Below, in pieces: positions 24,071-34,186 of a DNA stretch of 64,000 nt. Each line of letters begins with the position of its first letter. The first letter of the stretch is position 1. The notes under the pieces are model-generated. The model searched no databases. It was not told where the DNA came from and was given only the letters and a program-made list of their open reading frames with translations. Origin of the DNA: Fonsecaea monophora (Eukaryota; Ascomycota; Eurotiomycetes; Chaetothyriales; Herpotrichiellaceae); contig NW_019173972.1 of the NCBI RefSeq assembly GCF_001642475.1, forward strand, positions 62,001 to 126,000. The letters run 5' to 3'. The translations under genes and the position numbers were made by a program.

Positions 24071-25265
24071 TTGTGCCATCGAAAACTGACGGTGTTTCCA
24101 AATATGTCCTCGATACCCAGATACCGAGGACCTCGCGCTCCATTATCCAAGGTGTGTCTCTCTCTCTCTACCTTACCTAGACAACTTGGGACCCTGTATC
24201 TCAGGCCCGACCTTGGACCCTGGAATCATTCATGAAGCATCCACCCCCCGCCCAAACACGGCCGATTTGAGTGAAGCATGGAATGGAGAGGGGTAAATAT
24301 ATACATGCTGTGGATACGTAGTTAAACAAACATGGTCCCCTCACACAAACCCCACGACTCTACCTTTACAAGAGGAGTGGAAGTTGAAGCTGAAGTCGAA
24401 GTTGAGCGAGACAGGGAGGAGTCGGGGAAGGTGGATGAATGAGGATGATAGTATCATTAAAATGTCACATATTAACATCAGCATCTCGGCCACATACTTG
24501 TCCTTCACCTTCTCCTTCTCCTTCATTCCGTCCAGCCCATGTACCACCACGACACTATCGACTACACAGTACCTGTGTTAGTCAGGGAAGTACAAATCGA
24601 GTCTAATTGCATAGTAGATATTGGTAGGTAGAAAACTCATTCAAACCGGGCCAGGAACGTGTCACTGGAGTGCGCTCCCATCACATCCCCTCCCATCACT
24701 GCTCACCCACACCTTCACCGAGTGACTGCCTGACTGACTGACTGCATGAAGGACTGAATGACTGACAGACAGACAGTCACCGAAAAGACTCGTCTTTGTC
24801 CCAGAATCTCCTTTCCATGTGCATTCATTACATACCTAGATAATGCCTAGATGCGCCGTCTACCTGCCTGCCTCTCCAGCTTCATGTCCCCCCTTTTTGC
24901 CCTTGTTTTTTTTTTGGCCTTTGCGAACTCGACGTGCCGTCGATCTATTTTGGAGGTAGAAGTAAGTCAAACCGTTCTGAGTATCCCTTGTCAGTGGGTA
25001 GATTCCCGGAAGAATACTCCTGTGGATTCCCCATGTCTCTCCATCCCCATCTCCTGATATCCCATCGCCGAGCACGTATGTATCTTCAACTCGAGACATT
25101 GGCGCGCGGCCAAGGCGACGACGACGACGATGATGTCCAGCGACCACCAGATCTCAGAAATGCTCCGATTCTCCTCCTCGGTTCTGACTCGCTTCCCGTC
25201 TAATCTCTCGAGGCCCCTGGGCAATGGTGACGGTGACATCGCTCCCTTCTCCTTCTCCTTCTCTT

Positions 25266-26780
25266 TCACGGCGTCTCCGCGTTCGCCTGAACAATCTGTT
25301 CCAGCTCGGCGACTCTTCTCAACAGCGCCGCCTCCGTCTTCATAGCTGCGGCCTTATCCTCAAGAAGTTTCCCGATGCGGTCCACAAAGGCAGCCTTCTC
25401 GCCGCGCAGGATCCGGACGGTGTTGGTGAGGGCGTCGATTCTGTCGTCACGGCCGCCACCCACTTTGGACGAGCTCGCCGGCGCATTTAGTCCAGACTGT
25501 CGGCGGGAAAATCCCTCCACGGCACTCTGAAAGGAGCCATCTCGAACGGCGCGCAGGATCTCGACGCCGAACTCGCCGTCTTCTTCTGTGCCGGTGCCGT
25601 GTGCAAGACCGTCTTTTCGCGCTGCGGCAGCTGCGTCGAGACGTTTGAAGGCGTCCGAGACGTGTTCGCCAATGGCTTTCGCTTTGGCATTCGGCGGCGG
25701 CACTGGCGATCTTGCTGGGAGATCCTCTTGAGAGCTCGTTGACTCGACTGTGGAACTCTTCGTGAGGTCTATGCTGTGTTGATGTGGTTGAGGATTCGGC
25801 TGCGACTGCGGCTGACGACCTGTGGCGTCGTTTTCTCCCTCTTCGCCTTTTATGCGTGACTCGTGTGGACCGCCGTTGTTACCTACACGGCCAGCCGCTG
25901 CCCCATGTGGATGCTGTGTTGCCATACTCATGTGGGCCATCATCGCGATGCCCACTTCTTCCTTTCGTCGAAGCAGAGCCTCTGAAACTCCGCTTGCCTC
26001 TGCTGACGACGCAGACGAAGATATGGCTCGTCCCTGTGGAGTTTTTGAGCCAGTCCGCGCAATCGCCGGAATTGCAGATGGCAACGACGCAGCAGGGAAT
26101 GGGCTGACCGTTCTCGATTCAAGCTGGCTTCCGTGCTTCTGGGTATCTCGGAAACGCCCCAAACGGGGGTTCTTCACCCTTCTCTCCCCAACGACATGGA
26201 GATCGTCATCGCTACCACTGTTGTCCCGACCATCATTTGCCCGCAGCGCTTGTTTTTTAGCCTTATCATCAACATGTTTCCGCTTCGCTCCCTTCAACCC
26301 GCTCGTCTCTCCGCCAGCCATCTGCCCACCTCTTACTTCAGCCGGACCATCACCTCGAGGGACATCTCTGACGTTCCCAACCGCAGCCTGTTCAGCTTGA
26401 GGCGAGTCGCAAAAAAACTTGATTTTCTCAGACCTCGACGGCAACCGGCCCAACATGTCGTGTGCAGACATGGTAGCTGCGCACTTTGGGCATCCCCTAT
26501 CGGGAACACACTCCAGGTACACGGCCTCCACGATGCCCTTGATGATATCTTCCGGGGGCGGGACCGTGTCATGACGCATCACCACATAAGGACACACGGT
26601 ATCCGGACCCCAAAACTCTGATGAATCGTTTTTCGAAGCAGAATTACTTCTCGCGACAGCTTCGTGCCATTTGCACCGGACAAGGCCGGCTGCGACGACC
26701 GGCTGACTAGGCCAAGTGAGGATGCTGCGCAGCTCGTGTACGTTGTGGGCGGGGCAGTTGAGGATATTAAAAAGGCACAT
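25266..26780 (-). CDS. Hypothetical nuclear-type protein with N-terminal Cys/His segment and C-terminal coiled coil
   Basis: I start at the first in-frame ATG (26780), which gives MCLFNILNCPAHNVHELRS and 504 residues. The frame is open a further 39 codons upstream to an in-frame TGA, without ATG, so an additional 5' exon is possible. The first 110 residues contain several Cys/His pairs (NCPAH, CKWHE, CPKCAA) that could bind zinc. The middle is long, low complexity and charged, with basic KRKH and KNPR patches that look nuclear. Residues from about 430 to the end form a heptad-rich coiled coil (RIDALTNTVRILRGEKAAF, LLRRVAELEQIVQ). I do not recognise the family and assign no function. Confidence 0.7.
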   Translation of the reverse strand: MCLFNILNCPAHNVHELRSILTWPSQPVVAAGLVRCKWHEAVARSNSASKNDSSEFWGPDTVCPYVVMRHDTVPPPEDIIKGIVEAVYLECVPDRGCPKCAATMSAHDMLGRLPSRSEKIKFFCDSPQAEQAAVGNVRDVPRGDGPAEVRGGQMAGGETSGLKGAKRKHVDDKAKKQALRANDGRDNSGSDDDLHVVGERRVKNPRLGRFRDTQKHGSQLESRTVSPFPAASLPSAIPAIARTGSKTPQGRAISSSASSAEASGVSEALLRRKEEVGIAMMAHMSMATQHPHGAAAGRVGNNGGPHESRIKGEEGENDATGRQPQSQPNPQPHQHSIDLTKSSTVESTSSQEDLPARSPVPPPNAKAKAIGEHVSDAFKRLDAAAAARKDGLAHGTGTEEDGEFGVEILRAVRDGSFQSAVEGFSRRQSGLNAPASSSKVGGGRDDRIDALTNTVRILRGEKAAFVDRIGKLLEDKAAAMKTEAALLRRVAELEQIVQANAETP

Positions 26781-28053
26781 GTTGTGAAAGATTCGTGGCG
26801 AGTCGAGTCGCACCTTTGCTTTTGGAACGGGATCTGGATGGGCCACTGGAGAACTAGAGTAAGTACCGTCCGACGACCTTTGAAGGTAACTTGGCAATGT
26901 CAGTCTCGTTCACGTATTGCGAGTCGCTCGTTGAGATGTGTCCGATTTGAGGTTACCGTTTTAAACGCCAGAAAGAGCGCAGATCAGAGCTAAAAGGCCA
27001 TTCAGTGGCGAAGGAGCACTCAGCCTCTGGACTGCAGGTAAGTGGGAGACTCTGAGAAGAAAAGCTCTTATCACTGACCAGAGATGGCAGCATCTAACGT
27101 CTGTCCTGTGAGATCAGTGGCTCAGATCAATGGCTCTTTGACGACGACGAGGGCAAGTGCGATCTTGGTCGAAGAATGATAAGGGCTGTGCAGGCAGGCT
27201 TCCACTAGATTCCAAGGTGAAATGGACAGCACCGAGGCAGGTCACTGCGTGTGAAGCGGGGTTCGGTGTATGGTTTTGGGTCTGAAACCTGGCCGGGCAG
27301 GGATTGAGGTGGGCGGCTAAAGAGGCAGGGATGGAGACAAAAGGCCAGGAAGGACTTACCAAAGAGACGACGACGGTAGAGCAGACGGCTGTTGCATCCA
27401 AGTGACCTCGCATGTGCTTTGCCAAAGTGAGATAAACCTGCTGCTGATACTCGGTTGAGTGAGAAGATAGGAAAGACCCTTACATGTAGCGGTCGCACTG
27501 ACTTGCAAAGATGAAACTGAATATGAGGATGAGGATGCAGGAAGATAATGGGCAAGAGAGGGCAAGGTGGTGAGACTAAATATCAAAACCAACGAGTGAA
27601 CGACCGCGAATGAGCCGACGCCGAAGCGTTTGGCGGCTGTCGAGGACGAGGAAGCTGTAGTAGAAGAGCTAACACAGTCGGGAAATGTCTGTGAACATTT
27701 TCATTTGGCAGATCCAGAGTCTGGCGCTTCGCAGCGCTCGACATGTGGTGTGCCCTCTGTTGGCAGCGAGAAACTGCCTCTCTCCGGGTTCATGTCTCTT
27801 GTTTCGTACGTTCCGTAGAAAGTGCACGGTTCACCTCAGATGCTTTTCTTCTCTCTCTTTCTTTTTTTCCTGTTTTCGACCGTCGTCTTAATACTCGGCA
27901 CAGGTTTGAGAGACCAATCCAGACCCAGTCCAATGACCACCCAACTCTGCCCGTCTGGAGAACCAAACGAAAGCCTTGCGGCCCTAACACTGGAAAGTGT
28001 CCAGCCATATCAGCAGGTCTGGCGCCAATTCATGTGACTGAATCCCATCACTC
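26781..28053. other. Intergenic between two minus-strand genes
   Basis: 1.3 kb. Minus-strand frames at 27114-27592 are short and lack good splice context, and I do not call a gene. It probably contains the RTF1 3' UTR and the promoter of the 25266 gene. Confidence 0.5.
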
Positions 28054-29961
28054 CTAGATATCGATGTCGATGTCAATTCCCAAGTCCATGCTGGCAATAA
28101 TCTCATCGTCCATGGCGGCCTTGCGAATGGTCGGCAAGCCTCTCTTCTTCTGCTGTTGCAAAATGACAGGTTTGAAGGTGCTGGAAGCGACGGGGGTGGC
28201 ACTCCGGGGAGTTCCATTAGCCAGCGAGAGAGGGTAGGGTGATGCAGTCCGCGAAATGCTTGCTGAAGCCGCAAGTCTGGGTGTGCCCAAGCCATTGACC
28301 GGTGTGCCCGAACGACTGATATCACTGCCACCCTCAAACAATTCGTCGACACCTGGAGCAAGAGTCTTCTTCGCTTTACGGGCCCTCATCTCTGCAAGTT
28401 GCGCCTTTCGAACATTCTCCGCATTCAGTCTCTGATTTCTGCGATTGAGCTCTGCCAGACGCTCCTGTTCGGGGTTGACATAGGCCGTATCTTGCTTGGT
28501 CAAACTCGTACCAAAAGCCAGTTTCATAGGGACAATAGCTGCAAGCTGGTTCTCCAATTCTTCGGCGACATCATCTTTCCCGTCAGCGCGAGCTTCAGCG
28601 ATCTTCGCCTTGAGGTCTTCCTTCTCTTGGCTACGGGTAATCTTCTCAACGAGATCGTTCTGAGCCTTGATCTTTTGCGAAATCTCGGCTTCAGTAAAGC
28701 GGTGGTTGATCAGTCGATTAATTTGGTCGAGCTTGGAATTGATGAACGCTTTGGTAGGGAGCTTGCAATCCTCATTGGCCATGACAGATCGGTAGCGGCG
28801 CCATTCGTCATCGGTAAATTTGGACATGGAGCATTCGAGGAATGACCATGGTCTCTCTGCTTTCCCGTGTGCTGCGATGATGTACATATCGACGGGGAAT
28901 GGTCTTCCGTTGGATCCAATCATGGCGTATGGCTTGCCGGTGGTGAACCCCTTGATTAAGCACAGGCGGTATTCATTCACACCCGGATTACGACCAGGAC
29001 CAAGACAGACACGGGCATAGCAGTCGGTGATAGTTTCTTTGAAACCAGGGGTGTAGCAAACTTGGGCAAAATTGTCGCGACCAACACGGGCTCTCTGGAT
29101 GTCGGCGAGTTCGGCGATGGGGTCGTCTCTCGGTGGGGTGGGGGTTCGTCTCTTGTAGCGACGGTCGTCGTAGTCATTGTCACTCTCGCCCTCAGCATCC
29201 GCATCGCTGTAGTCGTCTCGTGGCGATGCCGCTCTTCTCACCAATCCGTCCTTCTTGCGCTGCTCTTCACGGAGACTCTTTTCTTCGCGCTGGCGCTTGT
29301 AGGCTTCGATGGCGCTGCTGGCTTCTCCGACACGACCACCACCAACCTTTGTGCGCTGTCGCGTACTCTTCCGCTGGGTGTCCTCCAGTTCCGCAGCACT
29401 AGCCTTGCGCTTGTTCTTCGCGGCGTTCTTTGCCTCCTCACGAGCGCGAGAGGCGACAAGGCGGCGAAGAGTGAGATCTTGTTCATGGCGCTCCACCTGT
29501 TCGCTGCGCTGCGCTAGAATCTCCTCACGTTCAATTTCCGGCTTCGCTTCGATCCTGGCCTTGTCTTCGGCGTCATAGTAGAGCTTTTCGTAGGGGAAGA
29601 TGGGCTTGTCGTCTGCGCCGGCGCTGAAGTTGGCTTCGGAATCGGACTGTGACATGGACGCAGACTCCGAGTGTTGCGACAGCACAGAGCTGCAGAAAGA
29701 GTGTGTCAGCGATCGCGGCAGGCAGGTGAACAGAGAGGCTTACACTTCATCATCATCATCCGAGTATGTCTTGCGACGCTTAGTGCGCTTGACGGCCTTT
29801 GCGACACCCTTGCGAGCCATGTCTGTAGAAGGCGATTCTCTTGTTTGTTTCTTAGAGCGTGGTGGCGAAGGTGACTTTGGTTTGGGGGATGATGGCATGC
29901 TTTCTTCACCGGAGGAGTCGCCTCCAGCGAGAGCAAGTAGTTCCGCATCCAGATCGGCCAT
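28054..29961 (-). CDS. RTF1: RNA polymerase II-associated Paf1 complex subunit Rtf1
   Basis: Two exons, 29744-29961 and 28054-29689, are joined across a GTAAGC...CTGCAG intron of 54 nt with a phase match, giving 617 residues. The N-terminus (MADLDAELLALAGGDSS) is acidic with KRTKRRK basic patches. A charged coiled region precedes the Plus3 domain (about 260-390), seen in IAELADIQRARVGRDN, CYTPGFKETITDCYARV and PYAMIGSNGRPFPVDMY. Plus3 binds phosphorylated Spt5. The acidic segment that includes the histone-modification region lies just before it. Rtf1 couples elongating Pol II to H2B ubiquitination and H3K4/K79 methylation. The C-terminus ends in a DIDIDI tail. It is divergent from COQ7. Confidence 0.93.
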
Positions 29962-30504
29962 GGTGAGGCAGTTAGTGTTAGTGAATACTGACACTCGGCG
30001 TTGTAGATGGTCCAAGGAAGAAGGTGAGGCGAACAGCCGGAGGAGGAAAAACTGCCACGGGGTGCAAAGGCAACGTTGTTGAGTGAAGCCTTGGTCGTTA
30101 GTGAAGGAGTCCTGAGGTGCGGCAGAAAATGTTCAACATCGACCACCGATCTAAACCAACTCTAATCTAGAGAAAAAAAGAACCAGATGAGGACAAATAA
30201 ATGTGTCAAATGGTACACAGGCAGAGCAGAACCAGAAGAAACCTTTTGATATATGAGAAGTGGACGGTGAGAGGAAGACAGGTGGTGAGGCGTCTTTCCT
30301 GAATCCTCCAGGGAGCATAGAGCAAACCTGCCGGTATGGGAAACTGCATGACTAGGTTGTCGGCAAAGTTTCCCACATTATGACTCGCAACGCCCAAGTA
30401 CCCATAGTTCTCTCACGACCTGCGTTCATGAAGAGAGCTAAGGTTAGTCTCTCTGTCTCTCTGGTCACATTTATCCCCAGAGTGATGACCAGATTATTGC
30501 AACA
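29962..30504. promoter_or_regulatory. Divergent promoter of RTF1 and COQ7
   Basis: 543 bases between two start codons. There is a CTCTCTGTCTCTCTGG pyrimidine tract about 40 bases before COQ7. No TATA box is clear. Confidence 0.45.
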
Positions 30505-31224
30505 ATGATGCTCAGGAGTCGTGCCAGAGCCATAACTGGTGCTCTGAGACGTCCAAACTCATATTTACCCATGTCAAGACAAATTACAGTCCGTCTGATG
30601 TCCACCCAGAATACCTCCGAATCAGATCAAGACTCCGCTCATCCTAGAACAGTCCTTTCCAAAGAACAGAGGAGATTCCTCGACAGTGCGCTGCGTGTGA
30701 ATCAAGCGGGAGAACTCGCCGCTACACTCATTTACAGCGCTCAGACACCGCCTGTTGTCAAAGCATATCCACATCTCCGGCCACTCATGAAACACATGTA
30801 CGACCAAGAAGCTGGGCATTTTAAAGTCTTCAATGAACTCCTTGCAAAGCACCGCATTCGCCCCACCGCAATGTATCCCGTTTGGCAAGTGGCAGCAACT
30901 GTACTAGGATGGACTACAGGCATGATGGGAAGAGAGGCTGCTATGGCTTGTACAGAGGCGGTGGAGACCGAGATTGGGAATCATTACAACGGCCAAGTGC
31001 GGGAGCTTTTCAAGTGGATGACGGAGCTGAAAGAGAAGGGAGAAGAGCTTGATCCTGAACTGAAGGTCTTGATTGATGAGATTAAGCGCATACGCGATGA
31101 GGAGCTTGAGCATCTTGATTATGCTGTCGAAAATGATGCAAAGGAGGCCCAGCCATACCAGCCGCTGACGGATGTCATCCGATATGGATGTAGGGGAGCT
31201 ATCTGGGTCAGCGAGAGAGTATGA
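30505..31224 (+). CDS. COQ7: 5-demethoxyubiquinone hydroxylase, mitochondrial
   Basis: A single exon of 239 residues. The first 35 residues are Arg/Ser-rich without acids (MMLRSRARAITGALRR), a mitochondrial presequence. The ferritin-like di-iron core shows all six expected ligands: E70 in NQAGE, E102 and H105 in EAGHF, E154 in EAVETEIG, and E200 and H203 in EELEH. The enzyme hydroxylates demethoxyubiquinone in the penultimate step of ubiquinone synthesis, on the matrix side of the inner membrane with Coq9. The hydrophobic AATVLGWTTGMMG segment between ligands is typical. Length matches the family with its presequence. A second ATG (codon 2) directly follows the first. Confidence 0.97.
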   Translation: MMLRSRARAITGALRRPNSYLPMSRQITVRLMSTQNTSESDQDSAHPRTVLSKEQRRFLDSALRVNQAGELAATLIYSAQTPPVVKAYPHLRPLMKHMYDQEAGHFKVFNELLAKHRIRPTAMYPVWQVAATVLGWTTGMMGREAAMACTEAVETEIGNHYNGQVRELFKWMTELKEKGEELDPELKVLIDEIKRIRDEELEHLDYAVENDAKEAQPYQPLTDVIRYGCRGAIWVSERV

Positions 31225-31763
31225 AAACAACAGACATTAGACATGGTCGTCTACAAGCAACAAAACAATAATATGACGAGAGGACGAATCGATGTCAGTC
31301 TCAACATGTCACCTGAGAGGCTACCGCCGGTCCTATTGTCGTGAAGGAATTGTCCATGGTGGCCGTCTTCGTCCAGGCTGACAATTTCCCGAGGCGGCGG
31401 ACGTTGCTGACATGATAACGTCTCCCTTTGACAGCCGCTGGACCGTCAATCCCCGACCCTGGGAGGCTCTGAACTCATTCAGTCCGAAGCCTTGCCAGCG
31501 AGCGCTGAGGGCATACCGAAAGACGGATACTGGGCGACCGCTGATCTCGCCACATTGTCATTGCCAATGTCCGATGCGACAACGGGGGACTCATCGCAGT
31601 ATTACATGTTGTCGATGGGTCGCATCTTCCGAACAAGTTAGGAGATCCGGTGCCATTTTTATTAAAGAAATATGAGTGGAAGACGGACGCTTTTCACAGT
31701 TGATCGAATCATGCTTGTTATCGAAGAATCCTATCGTCATATCTCGTTGACACTCCCCCGGCC
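31225..31763. other. Intergenic, convergent
   Basis: Between COQ7 and the minus-strand small gene. I see no gene. Confidence 0.5.
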
Positions 31764-32048
31764 TTACAACAAGGCGTCAATTGCCGCCTTGGGCCTATCT
31801 GCGTCCAAAGACGCCGCCCGGGCACGACCACCAGCTCCTCCCAACGCACGCCGCGATTCAAAGTACTCCTTGCAAAAGCGGCAAGGAGACATCCTCCAGT
31901 CCTCCACTTGCTTCACCCCCTGACATATCTCTTGGACTGGCATCTCCATTATGTATTCCAGCCCGCCCTTGCATCGAACCACGGCATACTCCACGTGCTC
32001 CTCCCCATCAACACACCCGAAATGGACAATCTTGATTGCATAACACAT
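31764..32048 (-). CDS. Small Cys-containing hypothetical protein (94 aa)
   Basis: ATG at 32048 gives MCYAIKIVHFGCVDGEEHVEYAVVRC, and the product ends IDALL. Five Cys residues lie in the first 60 positions (C2, C12, a C in VVRCKGG, and CRFC near the middle), spaced like a small zinc-binding module. The C-terminal third is Ala/Arg-rich. It resembles the many short fungal proteins that begin with MC and carry paired Cys/His; compare the genes at 25266 and 32973. No signal peptide or membrane segment is seen. Function is unknown. Confidence 0.5.
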   Translation of the reverse strand: MCYAIKIVHFGCVDGEEHVEYAVVRCKGGLEYIMEMPVQEICQGVKQVEDWRMSPCRFCKEYFESRRALGGAGGRARAASLDADRPKAAIDALL

Positions 32049-32972
32049 CTTGCAATCTTGGTGTAGTACAGGAGGTCTAATGTCGTACTGGTCCTGATGA
32101 AAATAGAGAGAGGCTTGGGGGCTGAGGACAGGGATATGACAGGCAGACAGTGTGTCAGATTGGCTCTTTGGCTGATGCTTGAAGTGATTTCAGTGGATAT
32201 GAGTGCTGCAAGTTGCCGCGTGTCCTCTCGGGTGGTCTTTGTGCAGTAGTTTGTTCTTGATTATGTGGTTTGCTTGATGTGTGACCGTGGAACTTGGTGA
32301 ATGCTGGGATCTTTGATGATTTGTGGTTGCTGGTGAGGATCTGGGACGTTGTCGAGATGAGAAAGGTCATCCAAGAGATTCAGCAATATTCAAGAGTCGG
32401 AAATCTGGGCCAAAGTGGTTTGGATGTGCTCTTGGTAGGGACAGGGAGTATCTGTTTGATGCCAGTTGACAAACTGTGGAAAAGGGAATCGTCGCTCTGA
32501 TCAACTGCTGGAGAACGAGGTTTGAGACGAAAGCGTCAAAACAAAAGGCAGTTGTGTGCCCTCGTTTTCGTTCTTCCCTCCAAGACAATCGCGGCTGGAG
32601 AGGCTGCGCTTTCCTGGAGTAAATAGGATAGAGAATCGTGGCATCGACACTATGCTTCGCAGCGATTGAACTATCCGTCTCCCTCCTCTCCTCTCCCAAT
32701 TGCTCCCAGCATCCATTCACTCAACTTAGTGTCAGCAATCATCCATTCACGACATCACAATAACTTTCTCCACCTCATGACCAAAGCAATCATTCACAGC
32801 AGCAAACAGACCTTCACATCTCTGACTCGCCGGGAGTATAATACCTCAGACCTCTTCTCTGTCCTGGTGGAAGAACATCAACACAGTCCCAATTCATCGT
32901 TCCCTGTCCTGCAAGTCCAGAACCTCTGTCACAGCACGACCAGCAGTCTCATATCCAGAACTTTTCATCACC
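32049..32972. other. Intergenic between the two small genes
   Basis: Divergent spacing of about 0.9 kb. A minus-strand frame at 32367-32720 is open but not recognisable. The stretch 32660-32960 is C/A-rich and likely 5' UTR of the next gene. Confidence 0.45.
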
Positions 32973-33536
32973 ATGTGCCGGATCACACTTCACATCTGTC
33001 CTTATCCTGACCACGATCCGGTCTCTTCCCTCATATTCAACCCGAAGAATGGTCCTCTGTGGGAGATCTGCAACAGACCACGGCCTTGGGGTCGCCTGTC
33101 CTGCGGCACGCTTGAGGTCGAACATTCCAAACACCTGCATCGGTCGGGAACGTCTCTTTCCTCCAACAACACCCAGATCACCAACTCGTGCAAGGCTGAG
33201 AAGCGTGAGGCTCACAACCAAGATCTCATGCTAGGCGATCCAAACACACCCAGGGCTACGAGCGGAGCACAGCTTCCAGGAAACCACTGTAAATGGTGCA
33301 CTGCGGTCCTCAGACTGACAGCGACAAAGTCGAAGGAAATGCAGAAGTTGGCGCAGAAGGACATTGCAGATGTGGAACGAAAGATGGGTGACAACGCCGA
33401 GTTGAGGAAGATGCACGAAGACATTGCGACCAAGGAACAAGAATTGAATAGGTTGAAACATGATGCCTGGACGAAGGCCACGTTGTTGATGGGTGATTCG
33501 ATAGACAGGGCTGAAGGAAGCGAGACACAAGGCTGA
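32973..33536 (+). CDS. Small hypothetical protein with Cys-rich start and coiled coil (187 aa)
   Basis: ATG 32973 has context CACCATGTG. The product opens MCRITLHICPYPDHD, then RLSCGTLEVEHSKH and NHCKWCTAVLRL, which are Cys/His pairs suggesting one zinc site. A charged helical segment of about 60 residues follows (KSKEMQKLAQKDIADVERK and onward) that should form a coiled coil. It is cytosolic or nuclear by appearance. The first dipeptide MC and Cys spacing echo the genes at 31764 and 25266. I do not recognise a named family. Confidence 0.6.
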   Translation: MCRITLHICPYPDHDPVSSLIFNPKNGPLWEICNRPRPWGRLSCGTLEVEHSKHLHRSGTSLSSNNTQITNSCKAEKREAHNQDLMLGDPNTPRATSGAQLPGNHCKWCTAVLRLTATKSKEMQKLAQKDIADVERKMGDNAELRKMHEDIATKEQELNRLKHDAWTKATLLMGDSIDRAEGSETQG

Positions 33537-33977
33537 CATTCTCGGCCGTGTGACCTGATTCGCGATCTTTGACTAGTCTGGAGTGTTTTGGCATTCTTGG
33601 GAAGGTGTCGACTGCCGAGCATATGGCGAACCTGATATAGCACATGCCCCAAGCATATTGCTTAGGTCTGAAAAGCGTTATGGTTCACGCGAATCCCTAA
33701 AACTTCTACAATGACTACCGCCTTGGTGGAGCTTGCGGCAGGGCTGCACAGCGTGTAAATCAGGGGATTTTCGCTGCCCACACGTAGCACATCCACTTCT
33801 ACCGTACATGTATCCTTCTCTTGACCGGGTGTCCGAACATTTTCTGCAAGACGGCTCGAAATCGTAGGAGAGAAATGTGATGTGATAACAAATCTAGCTG
33901 GTTCCGAGTTTCACCAAATACCATGCCAATATAGCCTGGGTGGCAGTGAATAACATGAGTAGCAAGAATAAGAATAA

Positions 33978-34019
<42 letters not shown>

Positions 34020-34186
34020 AATGTGCAGGTGTCTAGATGTCTAGGTGGCGGCACGCATCCCCCAAGAGAGAGGAGGCGAGCAAAGCAAGAACAATGAAGT
34101 GCCTATGTCGAGTCGAATACATACTACATCGGATCACCACCTTGCCCGCTTTCGAGGACGGTCGTCTTCTTCTTGCTGCTGCTCCC
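33537..34186. other. Intergenic, convergent
   Basis: Contains the (GAT)14 tract. No gene seen. Confidence 0.5.
33978..34019 (+). repeat. (GAT)14 microsatellite
   Basis: Fourteen perfect GAT units followed by AATG. Confidence 0.95.

Larger units (their letters stand above)
17232..25265. other. 8-kb gene-poor block
   Basis: No gene that I can support firmly. Open frames are short and mostly lack ATG or splice signals. The longest (minus strand, about 21567-22091) begins with GTG and resembles nothing I know. A minus-strand frame at 19333-19737 has a weak LysM-like segment, treated under findings. The block also holds CAC, GGTA and CATA repeats and several TAC-NNN-GTA 9-mers. Confidence 0.5.
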
